NCBI RefSeq assembly: GCF_040605635.1
Contig: NZ_JBEXDG010000021.1
Location: 62,001-126,000 of the forward strand
Reading direction: 5' to 3'
DNA: 64,000 bases
From: Dactylosporangium sp040605635
GTDB lineage: Bacteria; Actinomycetota; Actinomycetes; Mycobacteriales; Micromonosporaceae
Translations under genes and position numbers: made by a program
Part shown: positions 7,401 to 14,910 of the stretch, in pieces
Layout of the letters: the number at the start of each line of letters is the position of its first letter
Position numbering within the stretch: position 1 is the first letter of the stretch
The notes under the pieces: model-generated
Database searches by the model: none
What the model saw: the letters and a program-made list of their open reading frames with translations, nothing else
Told to the model about the DNA's origin: nothing

Positions 7401-8477
7401 ATGTTGATCAATTATGCCTCGACCCGACGGCGGGCACTCGCAGCGCTGCTGACCCTTCCGGTGGCCGCCCTGGCCGCATGCGGGAGCACCGACACCGGCA
7501 GCGGCGCGCCGGCCCCTACCGGCTCGTCCGCGCCGGCGCTGGACCGCAACGCGACACTGACGCTGTACAACGCGCAGCACGACACCCTGACCAAGGCGTG
7601 GGTGGAGGCGTTCACCGCCAAGACCGGGATCAAGGTCGAGATCCGGCAGGGCAGCGACCTGACCATGGCCAACCAGCTCGCCGCGGAAGGCTCCGCGTCA
7701 CCGGCCGACGTGTTCCTGACCGAGAACTCCCCCGCCATGTCGCTGGTCGAGAACGCCGGCCTGTTCGCACAGGTCGACGCGGCGACCTTGGCGCAGGTGC
7801 CCGCCGAGTACTCCCCGTCGACCGGCAAGTGGGTGGGTATCGCCGCCCGCAGTACGGTCCTGGCCTACAACCCCACCAAGATCACCGAGGCTGAGCTGCC
7901 GAAATCGATCATGGATCTGCAGGACCCGAAGTGGAACGGCAAGTTCGGCGCCGCCCCGAAGGGCGCGGACTTCCAGGCCATCGTCTCGGCGATGCTCGAG
8001 CTCAAGGGCGAAGCGGCCACGAAGACGTGGCTGGCCGCACTCAAGTCCGGCGGCCAGGCGCACACCGGCAACAGCGCGGCCATGAAGGCCGTCAACGCCG
8101 GCACGTCCACGACCGCGGTCATCTACCACTACTACTGGTACGGCGACCAGGCCAAGACGAAGGAGAACAGCAACAACGTCAAACTGCACTTCTTCGGCGG
8201 TCAGGACCCGGGCGCGTTCGTGTCCGTGTCCGGTGGCGGGGTGCTCAAGTCCAGCAAGCACCCGGCCGAGGCGCAGGCGCTGCTGCAGTACATCACCGGC
8301 AAGGACGGCCAGAAACTGCTGGCCGACAGCACCGCGTTCGAGTACTGCGTCGGCAAGGACGTGCCGTCCAACTCCGCACTGAAGCCGCTCACCGAACTCG
8401 GTGCGCCGAAGGTCGACCCGTCGAAGCTCAACAGCAAGAAGGTCGTCGACCTGATGACCACCGCCGGGCTCATCTGA
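7401..8477 (+). CDS. Ferric-iron ABC transporter substrate-binding lipoprotein
   Basis: The 358-residue protein has a Tat/Sec-like basic start (STRRRALAALL) and a lipobox ALAAC near residue 27, so it should be lipid-anchored outside the membrane. The mature part is a Fbp/Fut-type periplasmic-binding fold: LTLYNAQHDTLTKAWVEAF, FLTENSPAMSLVENAGLF and late tyrosines in VIYHYYWYGDQ, which fit a tyrosine-rich Fe(III) site. GAAGGA lies 9 nt before the ATG. It heads the importer operon and sits behind an iron box. Confidence 0.88.
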   Translation: MLINYASTRRRALAALLTLPVAALAACGSTDTGSGAPAPTGSSAPALDRNATLTLYNAQHDTLTKAWVEAFTAKTGIKVEIRQGSDLTMANQLAAEGSASPADVFLTENSPAMSLVENAGLFAQVDAATLAQVPAEYSPSTGKWVGIAARSTVLAYNPTKITEAELPKSIMDLQDPKWNGKFGAAPKGADFQAIVSAMLELKGEAATKTWLAALKSGGQAHTGNSAAMKAVNAGTSTTAVIYHYYWYGDQAKTKENSNNVKLHFFGGQDPGAFVSVSGGGVLKSSKHPAEAQALLQYITGKDGQKLLADSTAFEYCVGKDVPSNSALKPLTELGAPKVDPSKLNSKKVVDLMTTAGLI

Positions 8478-8512
8478 AGCATCGCCCGAATCCGCCAAGG
8501 CACGCTCCAGCC

Positions 8513-10093
8513 GTGACTCCAGCCATCCTTCCCGCCGGGCCGGCACGAGCAGGCGCAGCCAAGCGGCGACTCCGGTCGCTGCCGCCGCTGCGCCTGCTCG
8601 TGCCGTGCCTGCTGATCGCGGGTTTCGCCGCGATCCCGCTCGCCGTCATCGCCTACTACTGCTTCGACGTCGGCTGGGCCGTCATCGAGCCGCTGGTGTT
8701 CCGGCCGCTCATCGGCGAGCTGCTCACCAACACGGTCCTGCTGTGCGTCACCACGACCGTCTGCTGCCTGACGGCCGGCGTGGCCCTGGCGTGGCTGGTC
8801 GAGCGCACCGACCTCCCGGGACGTGGCGTGTGGCTGGCGTTGCTGGCCAGCCCGCTGGCGATCCCCGCGTTCGTGAACAGCTACGCCTGGATCAGCCTCG
8901 TCCCCGAGCTGCACGGGCTCTGGGCGGCCACGCTGATCACCTCCCTGTCCTACTACCCGTTCGTCCTGCTGCCGGTCGCCGCCGCCCTGCGCGGTCTCGA
9001 CCCGGCGCTCGAGGAGACGGGCCGCAGCCTCGGCCTCGGCCCGGCCAGCGTGTGGGGACGGGTCGTGCTCCCGCAGCTGCGACCCGCGATGCTCGGGGGC
9101 TCCCTGCTCGTCGCGCTGCACCTGCTCGCCGAGTTCGGCGCCATCGAGCAGCTGCGGTACGCCACCTTCGCCACCGCGATCATCGCCCAGTACGAGTCGA
9201 CGTTCGCGTCCACGGCGGCGAACGCGCTCGCCGCCGTCCTCATCGCCTGCTGCCTGCTGTTCGTCACCCTGGAGGTCCTGACCCGCGGCAGGGCACGAAC
9301 CGCCCGGCTGGGATCTGGTGCCGCCCGTGCGGCCACGCCGATCCGGCTCGGCCGGCGCACCGCACCGGCCGTCGCGGTGCTGCTCACCGTGATCGCCCTC
9401 GCCGTCGGCGTGCCCGTCTACAGCGTCACGCGTTGGCTCGGCCACACCGACATGGCCGGGTTCGGCATGTCCACCCTGCTTCCCGTGCTGGCGACCACCG
9501 CCAAACTCGCCGCGCTCGCCGCGGCCGCCACCGTCGCCGCCGGGTTTCCGCTGGCGTGGCTGTCGGTGCGGTACCGGAGCCGGATGACCACCGTCCTGGA
9601 ACGCAGCACCTATCTGTCCAGCTCCGTCCCCGGCGTCGTCGTGGGCCTCGCCCTGGTGACCGTGTCGATCCGCTACGCCCGGCCGCTCTACCAGACCACC
9701 ATCCTCGTGGTCGCCGCATACGTGATGCTGTTCCTGCCGAGGGCGATGGTGAACCTGCGCTCGGCGATCGGCCAGGCACCCCCGGTGCTCGAGGAGGCGT
9801 CGCGCGGGCTCGGCCAGAGCGCGTTCGCCACGTTCCGCCGCGTCGTCATCCCGCTCACCGCACGGGGCGTACTGTCCGCGGCCGCCCTGGTGTCACTCGC
9901 CGTCACCACCGAGCTGACCGCCACGATCCTGCTCGCACCGACCGGAACCCACACCCTGGCCACCGAGTTCTGGTCCGCCGCCGCCGAGATCGACTACCCC
10001 GGCGCCGCACCGTACGCCGCCTGCATGATCGTCCTGTCCCTGCCGTCGGCCTACCTGTTGCTGCGCCAGTCAGCCCGAGGAGTCACACGATGA
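8513..10093 (+). CDS. Ferric-iron ABC transporter permease (FbpB-like, two fused modules)
   Basis: The ~526-residue protein has about 12 membrane segments in two similar halves. Each half carries an EAA loop that docks the ATPase: LEETGRSLGLGPASVWGRVVLPQL (around 170) and LEEASRGLGQSAFATFRRVVIPL (around 430). This duplicated architecture is standard for FbpB/SfuB/FutB. I chose the GTG at 8513 because it gives a normal short basic N-terminus before the first membrane helix. The stop overlaps the ATPase start (ATGA). Confidence 0.88.
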   Translation: MTPAILPAGPARAGAAKRRLRSLPPLRLLVPCLLIAGFAAIPLAVIAYYCFDVGWAVIEPLVFRPLIGELLTNTVLLCVTTTVCCLTAGVALAWLVERTDLPGRGVWLALLASPLAIPAFVNSYAWISLVPELHGLWAATLITSLSYYPFVLLPVAAALRGLDPALEETGRSLGLGPASVWGRVVLPQLRPAMLGGSLLVALHLLAEFGAIEQLRYATFATAIIAQYESTFASTAANALAAVLIACCLLFVTLEVLTRGRARTARLGSGAARAATPIRLGRRTAPAVAVLLTVIALAVGVPVYSVTRWLGHTDMAGFGMSTLLPVLATTAKLAALAAAATVAAGFPLAWLSVRYRSRMTTVLERSTYLSSSVPGVVVGLALVTVSIRYARPLYQTTILVVAAYVMLFLPRAMVNLRSAIGQAPPVLEEASRGLGQSAFATFRRVVIPLTARGVLSAAALVSLAVTTELTATILLAPTGTHTLATEFWSAAAEIDYPGAAPYAACMIVLSLPSAYLLLRQSARGVTR

Positions 10094-11217
10094 CCGCCCT
10101 GTCCGTGCACGGACTGTTCAAGCGTTACGGTCGGGTGCAGGTCCTCAACGGTATCGACCTCGACATCGCCCGAGGATCCATCACCGCGATCCTCGGGCCC
10201 TCTGGCTGCGGCAAGACCACCCTGCTGCGGATCGTCGCGGGATTCGACCGGGCCGACGCGGGCACCATCACCCTCAACGGCACGGACGTGTCCAGCGGCC
10301 GCGCCGTCCTGCCGCCCGACAAGCGCGACATCGGCTACGTCGCGCAGGAAGGTGCACTGTTCCCGCACCTGGACGTCCAGGCCAACATCACCTTCGGCCT
10401 GCCGTTCCTGACCACCGGCAGGCGTCTGCGGCGGGACCGCGCCGCCGCCCTGCTGGAACTGGTCAGCCTCGATGCGTCCCTCGCCCGGCGGTTCCCCCAT
10501 CAGCTCTCCGGCGGCCAGCAGCAACGCGTCGCCCTCGCCCGTGCCCTCGCCCGCAAACCCTCGCTCGTCCTGCTCGACGAACCGTTCTCCTCCCTCGACG
10601 CCACCCTCCGCGAAGCGACCCGGACCACTGTCGCCGCCGCGCTCAAGGCCGAGAACGTCTCCACCCTCCTGGTCACCCACGACCAGGCCGAAGCGCTGTC
10701 CATGGCCGATCACATCGCCGTCATGACCGACGGCAGGTTCACCCAGACCGGGCCGCCGCAACAGCTCTACGCACGGCCCGCCACCCTGGACACCGCGCTC
10801 CTGCTCGGACCGGCCAGCGTCCTGGACGGCAAGGTCGACGACGGCCGGGCCGTCTGCCCGCTCGGTGCCATGCCTCTCACCCAGCACTGCCCCGACGGCG
10901 ACGCCACCATCCTCGTCCGCCCCGAACAGCTCCACCTGTCCGACGCCGGCGCCACGGCTGACGCCGGCGCCGCCACGGTCACCGGGTGCGAGTTCTTCGG
11001 CGCCGACATGGTCGTCACCGTGCGCCTCGCCGGCGGGGCGACGATCCGCGCCCGCGCCACCGGGACCACCACGTACCACCCAGGACGACCGGTCACCGTC
11101 ACCGTCCACGGACCGGTGCACGCCTACCCACGGCAGGAGCCGGGCAGGCGTCCCGACGACGTGCCGATCTTTCCTCAACCCGGCCCGCCGCCTGCCGATG
11201 GACCGGAAGACAGGTAG
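10090..11217 (+). CDS. Ferric-iron ABC transporter ATPase (FbpC-like)
   Basis: The 375-residue ATPase has Walker A GPSGCGKTT (near 38), signature LSGGQQQRVALARAL, Walker B SLVLLDEPFSSLD and H-loop LLVTHDQAEAL. It ends in a ~120-residue TOBE-type regulatory tail with FVRPEQLHL-like spacing (ILVRPEQLHLSD). It energises the permease encoded immediately upstream and overlaps it by 4 bp. It is the third gene of a complete importer. Confidence 0.9.
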   Translation: MTALSVHGLFKRYGRVQVLNGIDLDIARGSITAILGPSGCGKTTLLRIVAGFDRADAGTITLNGTDVSSGRAVLPPDKRDIGYVAQEGALFPHLDVQANITFGLPFLTTGRRLRRDRAAALLELVSLDASLARRFPHQLSGGQQQRVALARALARKPSLVLLDEPFSSLDATLREATRTTVAAALKAENVSTLLVTHDQAEALSMADHIAVMTDGRFTQTGPPQQLYARPATLDTALLLGPASVLDGKVDDGRAVCPLGAMPLTQHCPDGDATILVRPEQLHLSDAGATADAGAATVTGCEFFGADMVVTVRLAGGATIRARATGTTTYHPGRPVTVTVHGPVHAYPRQEPGRRPDDVPIFPQPGPPPADGPEDR

Positions 11218-11260
11218 GTGCCGGGTCCAGCCCCGGCGGCAAGCGGCGACGGAGCCCATC

Positions 11261-11614
11261 ATGCTCATGGAATCGACAGCTGCGCAGGTCGCGCGCGCCG
11301 CGTTGACCGGGGCGGCGATGCGGCAACGCGTCATCGCCGACAACATCGCCAACGTGAACACGCCGGGGTTCCTGGCCGGCCGGGTCGGGTTCGAGCAGGC
11401 CCTCGCCGCAGCGGTGGCCGCAGGGGCGCCCGCGTCGCAGGCGCGCCCCACGGTGAGCCGTTCGCTGGAACCGACCCAGCTCAACGGCAACAACGTCAAC
11501 CTCGACCACGAAGTGATCAGCAACGTGGACAACGGTCTGCGCCATGAACTGTTCACCCGCATCATCGACGGCAAGGCGGCCGGCCTCCGCAGGGTCATCA
11601 ACGGTCAGCCGTAG
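11261..11614 (+). CDS. flgB: FlgB-like flagellar basal-body rod protein, isolated
   Basis: The 117-residue product contains the rod-protein signature MRQRVIADNIANVNTPGF, followed by a RVGFEQALAAA stretch and a C-terminal NLDHEVISNVDNGLRHELFTRIIDGKAAGLRRVI that fits the FlgB amphipathic tail. Length is normal for FlgB (about 110-140). CGGAG lies 6 nt before the ATG. No other flagellar gene is in the window; it follows the iron importer by 43 bp and is closed by a strong hairpin, so it may be read from the importer promoter. Motile-spore actinomycetes carry flagellar genes, but normally clustered. Confidence 0.72.
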   Translation: MLMESTAAQVARAALTGAAMRQRVIADNIANVNTPGFLAGRVGFEQALAAAVAAGAPASQARPTVSRSLEPTQLNGNNVNLDHEVISNVDNGLRHELFTRIIDGKAAGLRRVINGQP

Positions 11615-11618
11615 CGGA

Positions 11619-11661
11619 CGGACGTACGGCCCGGCACCGTCGGTGCCGGGCCGTACGTCCG
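11619..11661. terminator. 20-bp perfect hairpin after the flgB-like gene
   Basis: Arms 11619-11638 and 11642-11661 are exactly complementary and separated by GTC. No T-run follows, as is common for actinobacterial terminators. It separates the iron importer/flgB unit from the convergent gene ending at 11683. Confidence 0.8.
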
Positions 11662-11682
11662 GGGCAGCAGCGGTCGGGGTGA

Positions 11683-12156
11683 TCAGGGGGTCTGGCTGGG
11701 GCTGACGGTCGGCGCAGCGCTGGACGGCGGCGGGACCGCCGTGCTCGCCGGACCCTTGTCGGGCTGCCGTTGCTCCTGGCCGCCGCCCTGGTCGGCCTCG
11801 TCGCCCTGGCCTTCCTGACCTTCCCGGTCGCCCTGCTCGCCGTGCCGGTCGCCGTCGCCGCTCTCACCGTCGTGGTGTTCTCCGACGATCGCGGCACCGG
11901 CGACGGCGCCGACGAGGGTGCACGGGACCACCGCCAGGACCAGGGTGGCCGCGACGGCCACGACGGCCGCCCGCCCCGGCGTGGCGACCATGCCCCGCCA
12001 TCTGGATCGGCCCGGCGGGGCAACGGGATCAGGGGTCGCACCGGTGGCGGTACCGGGGGTGCTCGACGCGGGCCACAACGGCTGCGCCGCCGCGGTCCCG
12101 TGCGCCGCCGGCACCGTCTCGTCCGAAGGTGTCACAGGGTCGTGTTCAGCACTCAT
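11683..12156 (-). CDS. Unknown single-pass membrane protein with charged and Pro/Ser tail
   Basis: I do not recognise a family. The 157-residue protein has a Pro/Thr/Ala-rich cytoplasmic N-terminus and a basic patch RSRWRGMVATPGR. One membrane helix follows (VVAVAATLVLAVVPCTLVGAV, about 68-90), then a Gly/Glu/Asp/Gln-rich low-complexity stretch and a Pro/Ser C-terminus. The ATG at 12156 lies 7 nt after a TACCTT -10, with the direct-repeat block upstream just like the PAP2 gene at 853, so a leaderless start is likely. It is divergent from the membrane protein gene at 12268 and shares a BlaI-type dyad with it. Confidence 0.6.
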   Translation of the reverse strand: MSAEHDPVTPSDETVPAAHGTAAAQPLWPASSTPGTATGATPDPVAPPGRSRWRGMVATPGRAAVVAVAATLVLAVVPCTLVGAVAGAAIVGEHHDGESGDGDRHGEQGDREGQEGQGDEADQGGGQEQRQPDKGPASTAVPPPSSAAPTVSPSQTP

Positions 12157-12163
12157 GCCGCCG

Positions 12164-12197
12164 AAGGTAGGCACCCGAACCTGAAAATACGTTGAAC
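12164..12197 (-). promoter_or_regulatory. Direct-repeat box B plus -10
   Basis: On the minus strand GTTCAACGTAT is followed by TTTCAGGTTCGGG and TACCTT, almost the same sequence as at 862-895. TTCA units are 11 bp apart and the -10 begins 16 nt after the second unit. The ATG is 7 nt downstream. Confidence 0.6.
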
Positions 12198-12206
12198 GCC
12201 GTAACG

Positions 12207-12221
12207 CCTACACACTGTAGG
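12207..12221. promoter_or_regulatory. BlaI/MecI-type operator dyad 2
   Basis: CCTACACACTGTAGG has the same six-base arms as the dyad at 2919-2933 with a different 3-bp centre. It lies in the divergent promoter region between the genes starting at 12156 and 12268, between direct-repeat boxes B and D. The BlaI-like protein encoded at 2974 is the obvious candidate ligand. Confidence 0.6.
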
Positions 12222-12226
12222 GGTAA

Positions 12227-12261
12227 TCTTCAGGGGGTCTTCAGGGACCTATGCCTACGGT
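12227..12261 (+). promoter_or_regulatory. Direct-repeat box D plus -10
   Basis: TCTTCAGGG occurs twice at exactly 11-bp spacing (12227 and 12238). TACGGT begins 16 nt after the second TTCA. The ATG at 12268 follows 6 nt later, so the mRNA is probably leaderless. Confidence 0.6.
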
Positions 12262-12267
12262 CCGGCC

Positions 12268-14214
12268 ATGGTGAGCATGACGGGCGTGACGACACGCCAC
12301 GGGCGCGCGGCGGCGGCGGCACTGACCGGCTGGTTCGTGGCCTGGTTCGTGATCATGGCGTGGAACGGCGGCGGTTCATGGCACTTCTTCGTGCAGGGAG
12401 CTCAGGCACTGGCCGACACCGACGACGCGATCCGCGGCGGGCTGCACACCTATGCGGCGGCGCCGATCCTGCAGATCGGGCCGGTCGCGCTGCTCGCCTC
12501 CCTCGCCGCGATGCCGGCCGGTGCGGTCGGCGCGCTGGCCATCTGGCAGGTGCTGGGCGCGGTAGCCGGAGTGGTCGTGCTGTGGCAGATCCGCCAGATC
12601 GGCGCGACGGCCCGTCCCGACCTGCTGCACGACGGGCGGCTCGACCGGCGGGTCGCCGCCGCGGCCGTGTTCTTCGTCCCGGTCTGGCTGTTCCTGGCCG
12701 TCGGTGTCACCCACGTCGACGACGTCCTCGCCCTGCTGTTCACGGTCCTGGCGCTGCGGGCCGCGGTCGCCGGGCGGCCGGTGCTCACCGGCGCGCTGCT
12801 CGGCCTGGCCGTCGACGCCAAACCGTGGGCGTTGCCGTTCGGCTGCCTGCTGCTCCTGCTCGGCGGCCGGCGGGCGGTGCTGTCCGGTGCCGCGACCATG
12901 GCGGCCGTCATCGCCGCGGCCTGGCTGCCGTTCTTCCTCGCGGATCCGGCCACCAGCAACGCCCTGCACTTCACCATCGCCAACACCGAACTGTCCGCGC
13001 TGCGGGTGCTCGGCGTCCACGACCCCCGCACCCCGCCGTGGGACCGGCCCGCGCAGGCGGTGCTCGGCACCGTGATGGCGCTGCTGGCGTGGCGCCGCGG
13101 CCGGTGGGCGGCGATGGTGCTGCTCGCCGTCGGTGCCCGCGTCGTGCTGGACCCGGGCACCAACAAGTACTACGTCGCCGGGGTCGTGGTCGGCGCGGCG
13201 CTCTGGGACGTCCTGGGCTCCCGCGCCGAGTTGCCGTGGTGGACCACGACCGCCTGCCTCGGGCTGTTCACCGCCCGCTGGGTGCCGATGCCCGATACCG
13301 CGCACGGCTGGCTGACCCTGCTGTACGTCCTGGCGTGCGCGGCGCTGCTGTTCACCCCGGTGAGGGCCACTGTTTTCAGCGACCGTTCAGGTCCAGGATG
13401 TGAGGCTACGGACATGAGGATCGCCCGCCGTCTGGCGAACAAGGTGCCCGAAGTCACCGTCTACTTCTGGATCATCAAGGTCCTGGCCACCACGGTGGGC
13501 GAGACCGCCGCCGACCTGCTCAACATGAACCTCGGGCTGGGCCTGACCTGGACGACGGTCGTCGTGGCGGTCCTGACCGCCGGTGCGCTGACCCTGCAGT
13601 TCCGGTCCGGCCGGTACGTGCCGTGGCGGTACTGGCTGGTCGTCATCCTGATCAGCGTCGCCGGCACCCTCGTCACCGACAACCTCGTCGACAACTTCGG
13701 GGTCCCCCTCGAGGTCACGACCGCGGTCTTCGCCGTCGCGCTCGCCGTCACGTTCGCGCTGTGGTACCGCAGCGAACGCACCCTCTCGATCCACACCATC
13801 ACCACGACCCGGCGGGAGTCCTTCTACTGGGCGGCGATCCTGTTCACGTTCGCGCTCGGCACCGCCGCCGGCGACCTGCTCGCCGAGCGGATCAACCTGG
13901 GCTACCTGCCGTCCGCGGCCATCTTCGCCGCGGTGATCGCCGTCATCGCGATCGCGTTCCGGGCGGGGGTGCTGGGCGCGGTGTTCGCGTTCTGGGCCGC
14001 ATACGTGCTGACCCGCCCGCTCGGCGCCTCGCTCGGCGACTGGTTGTCGCAGTCCCGCGACAACGGTGGCCTCGGCCTGGGAACGGTCGGGCCGAGCGTG
14101 GTGTTCCTGCTCGCCTCGGTCGCGCTGGTCGCCTACCTGACCCGCACCCGGGTCGACGTGGCCGAGGACCGGTCCGCGGTGCTGGCGCCGGTCAACGCGC
14201 GCACCTACCGGTAG
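12268..14214 (+). CDS. Fused membrane protein: GT-C-like half plus COG4705-like half
   Basis: One 648-codon frame encodes two units. Residues 1-~370 are a polytopic GT-C-type protein resembling actinobacterial GT87/DUF2029 mannosyltransferases (THVDDVLALLFTVLALRAA, DAKPWALPFG, NKYYVAGVV). Residues ~383-648 are an eight- or nine-helix COG4705-type protein starting MRIARRLANKVPEVTVYFWIIKVLATTVGETAADLL. The joint (TVFSDRSGPGCEATD) is the translation of a direct-repeat promoter at 13375-13412. The ATG at 13414 also has GAGG 8 nt upstream, so the second half can probably be made alone. I infer two ancestral genes joined by loss of a stop codon; sequencing error is the alternative. Confidence 0.7.
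   Translation: MVSMTGVTTRHGRAAAAALTGWFVAWFVIMAWNGGGSWHFFVQGAQALADTDDAIRGGLHTYAAAPILQIGPVALLASLAAMPAGAVGALAIWQVLGAVAGVVVLWQIRQIGATARPDLLHDGRLDRRVAAAAVFFVPVWLFLAVGVTHVDDVLALLFTVLALRAAVAGRPVLTGALLGLAVDAKPWALPFGCLLLLLGGRRAVLSGAATMAAVIAAAWLPFFLADPATSNALHFTIANTELSALRVLGVHDPRTPPWDRPAQAVLGTVMALLAWRRGRWAAMVLLAVGARVVLDPGTNKYYVAGVVVGAALWDVLGSRAELPWWTTTACLGLFTARWVPMPDTAHGWLTLLYVLACAALLFTPVRATVFSDRSGPGCEATDMRIARRLANKVPEVTVYFWIIKVLATTVGETAADLLNMNLGLGLTWTTVVVAVLTAGALTLQFRSGRYVPWRYWLVVILISVAGTLVTDNLVDNFGVPLEVTTAVFAVALAVTFALWYRSERTLSIHTITTTRRESFYWAAILFTFALGTAAGDLLAERINLGYLPSAAIFAAVIAVIAIAFRAGVLGAVFAFWAAYVLTRPLGASLGDWLSQSRDNGGLGLGTVGPSVVFLLASVALVAYLTRTRVDVAEDRSAVLAPVNARTYR
13375..13412 (+). promoter_or_regulatory. 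Direct-repeat box E inside the fused reading frame
   Basis: TTCAGCGACCGTTCAGG gives TTCA units 11 bp apart (13375 and 13386), nearly identical to box F. A TACGGA hexamer lies at 13407, five bases further from the repeat than in boxes A-D. The ATG of the COG4705-like half is at 13414. The element is currently translated as part of the upstream reading frame. Confidence 0.45.
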
Positions 14215-14223
14215 GGGGTCCGG

Positions 14224-14910
14224 ATGCGGCTGCTGCTGGTCGAGGACGAGGTCGGGCTGGCCGAGACGATCCGGGACGGGTTGCGCACCGAGGGGTTCAC
14301 CACCGACCTGATCTTCAACGGCGTCGACGGGCTGTGGGCGGCGACCGAGTCGCCCAACGGCGCCTACGACGCGATCGTGCTGGACATCATGCTGCCCGGG
14401 CTGAGCGGCTACGAGGTGTGCCGGCAGCTGCGGCAGCGCGACGTGTGGACGCCGGTGCTGATGCTGACCGCGAAGGACGGCGACTACGACGAGGCCGACG
14501 GGCTCGACCTCGGCGCCGACGACTACCTCACCAAACCGTTCTCGTTCGTGGTGCTCGTCGCGCGGCTCCGGGCCCTGATCCGCCGCGGCGCGCCGCAACG
14601 GCCGGTGGTGCTCAGCGCCGGCGACCTGCGCCTGGACCCGGCCCGCCGGCGGGTGACCCGCGGCGACGACGAGATCCCGGTGACACCGCGGGAGTTCGCA
14701 CTGCTGGAGTTCATGATGCGGCACGCCGGTGACGTGGTCACCAAGACCGCCATCATCGAAAACGTCTGGGACGCCGCGTTCGACGGCGACCCGAACATCG
14801 TCGAGGTCTACGTCGGCTACATCCGCAAGAAGATCGACCATCCGTACGGGCGGTCCGCGATCCGCACCGTCCGCGGCGCCGGCTACCGCATGGACCCGGA
14901 CGGCGGCTGA
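14224..14910 (+). CDS. OmpR/PhoB-family response regulator without adjacent kinase
   Basis: The 228-residue regulator has receiver motifs LLLVEDEVGLAE, phosphoacceptor VLDIMLPGLSG, MLTAKDGD and the Lys of LTKPFSF. The winged helix reads VTPREFALLEFMMRHAGDVVTKTAIIENVWD to YVGYIRKKID and GAGYRMD. GGGGG precedes the ATG. No histidine kinase follows; the next gene is a PAP2 protein overlapping by 1 bp. Its position among six 11-bp direct-repeat boxes makes it the best candidate for binding them, though this is inference. Confidence 0.9.
   Translation: MRLLLVEDEVGLAETIRDGLRTEGFTTDLIFNGVDGLWAATESPNGAYDAIVLDIMLPGLSGYEVCRQLRQRDVWTPVLMLTAKDGDYDEADGLDLGADDYLTKPFSFVVLVARLRALIRRGAPQRPVVLSAGDLRLDPARRRVTRGDDEIPVTPREFALLEFMMRHAGDVVTKTAIIENVWDAAFDGDPNIVEVYVGYIRKKIDHPYGRSAIRTVRGAGYRMDPDGG

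Noticed and set aside
11205..11260. GGCAAGCGGCGACGGAGCC upstream of the flgB-like gene looked like part of a c-di-GMP (GEMM) riboswitch
   Set aside because: The P1 helix and the GNRA-loop hairpin between the two conserved strands are missing and the spacing is too short.
12227..12261. Direct repeat taken as a Streptomyces-type PHO box
   Set aside because: PHO boxes use GTTCACC units. Here the base after TTCA is G, no phosphate gene is nearby, and the six sites form their own consensus.
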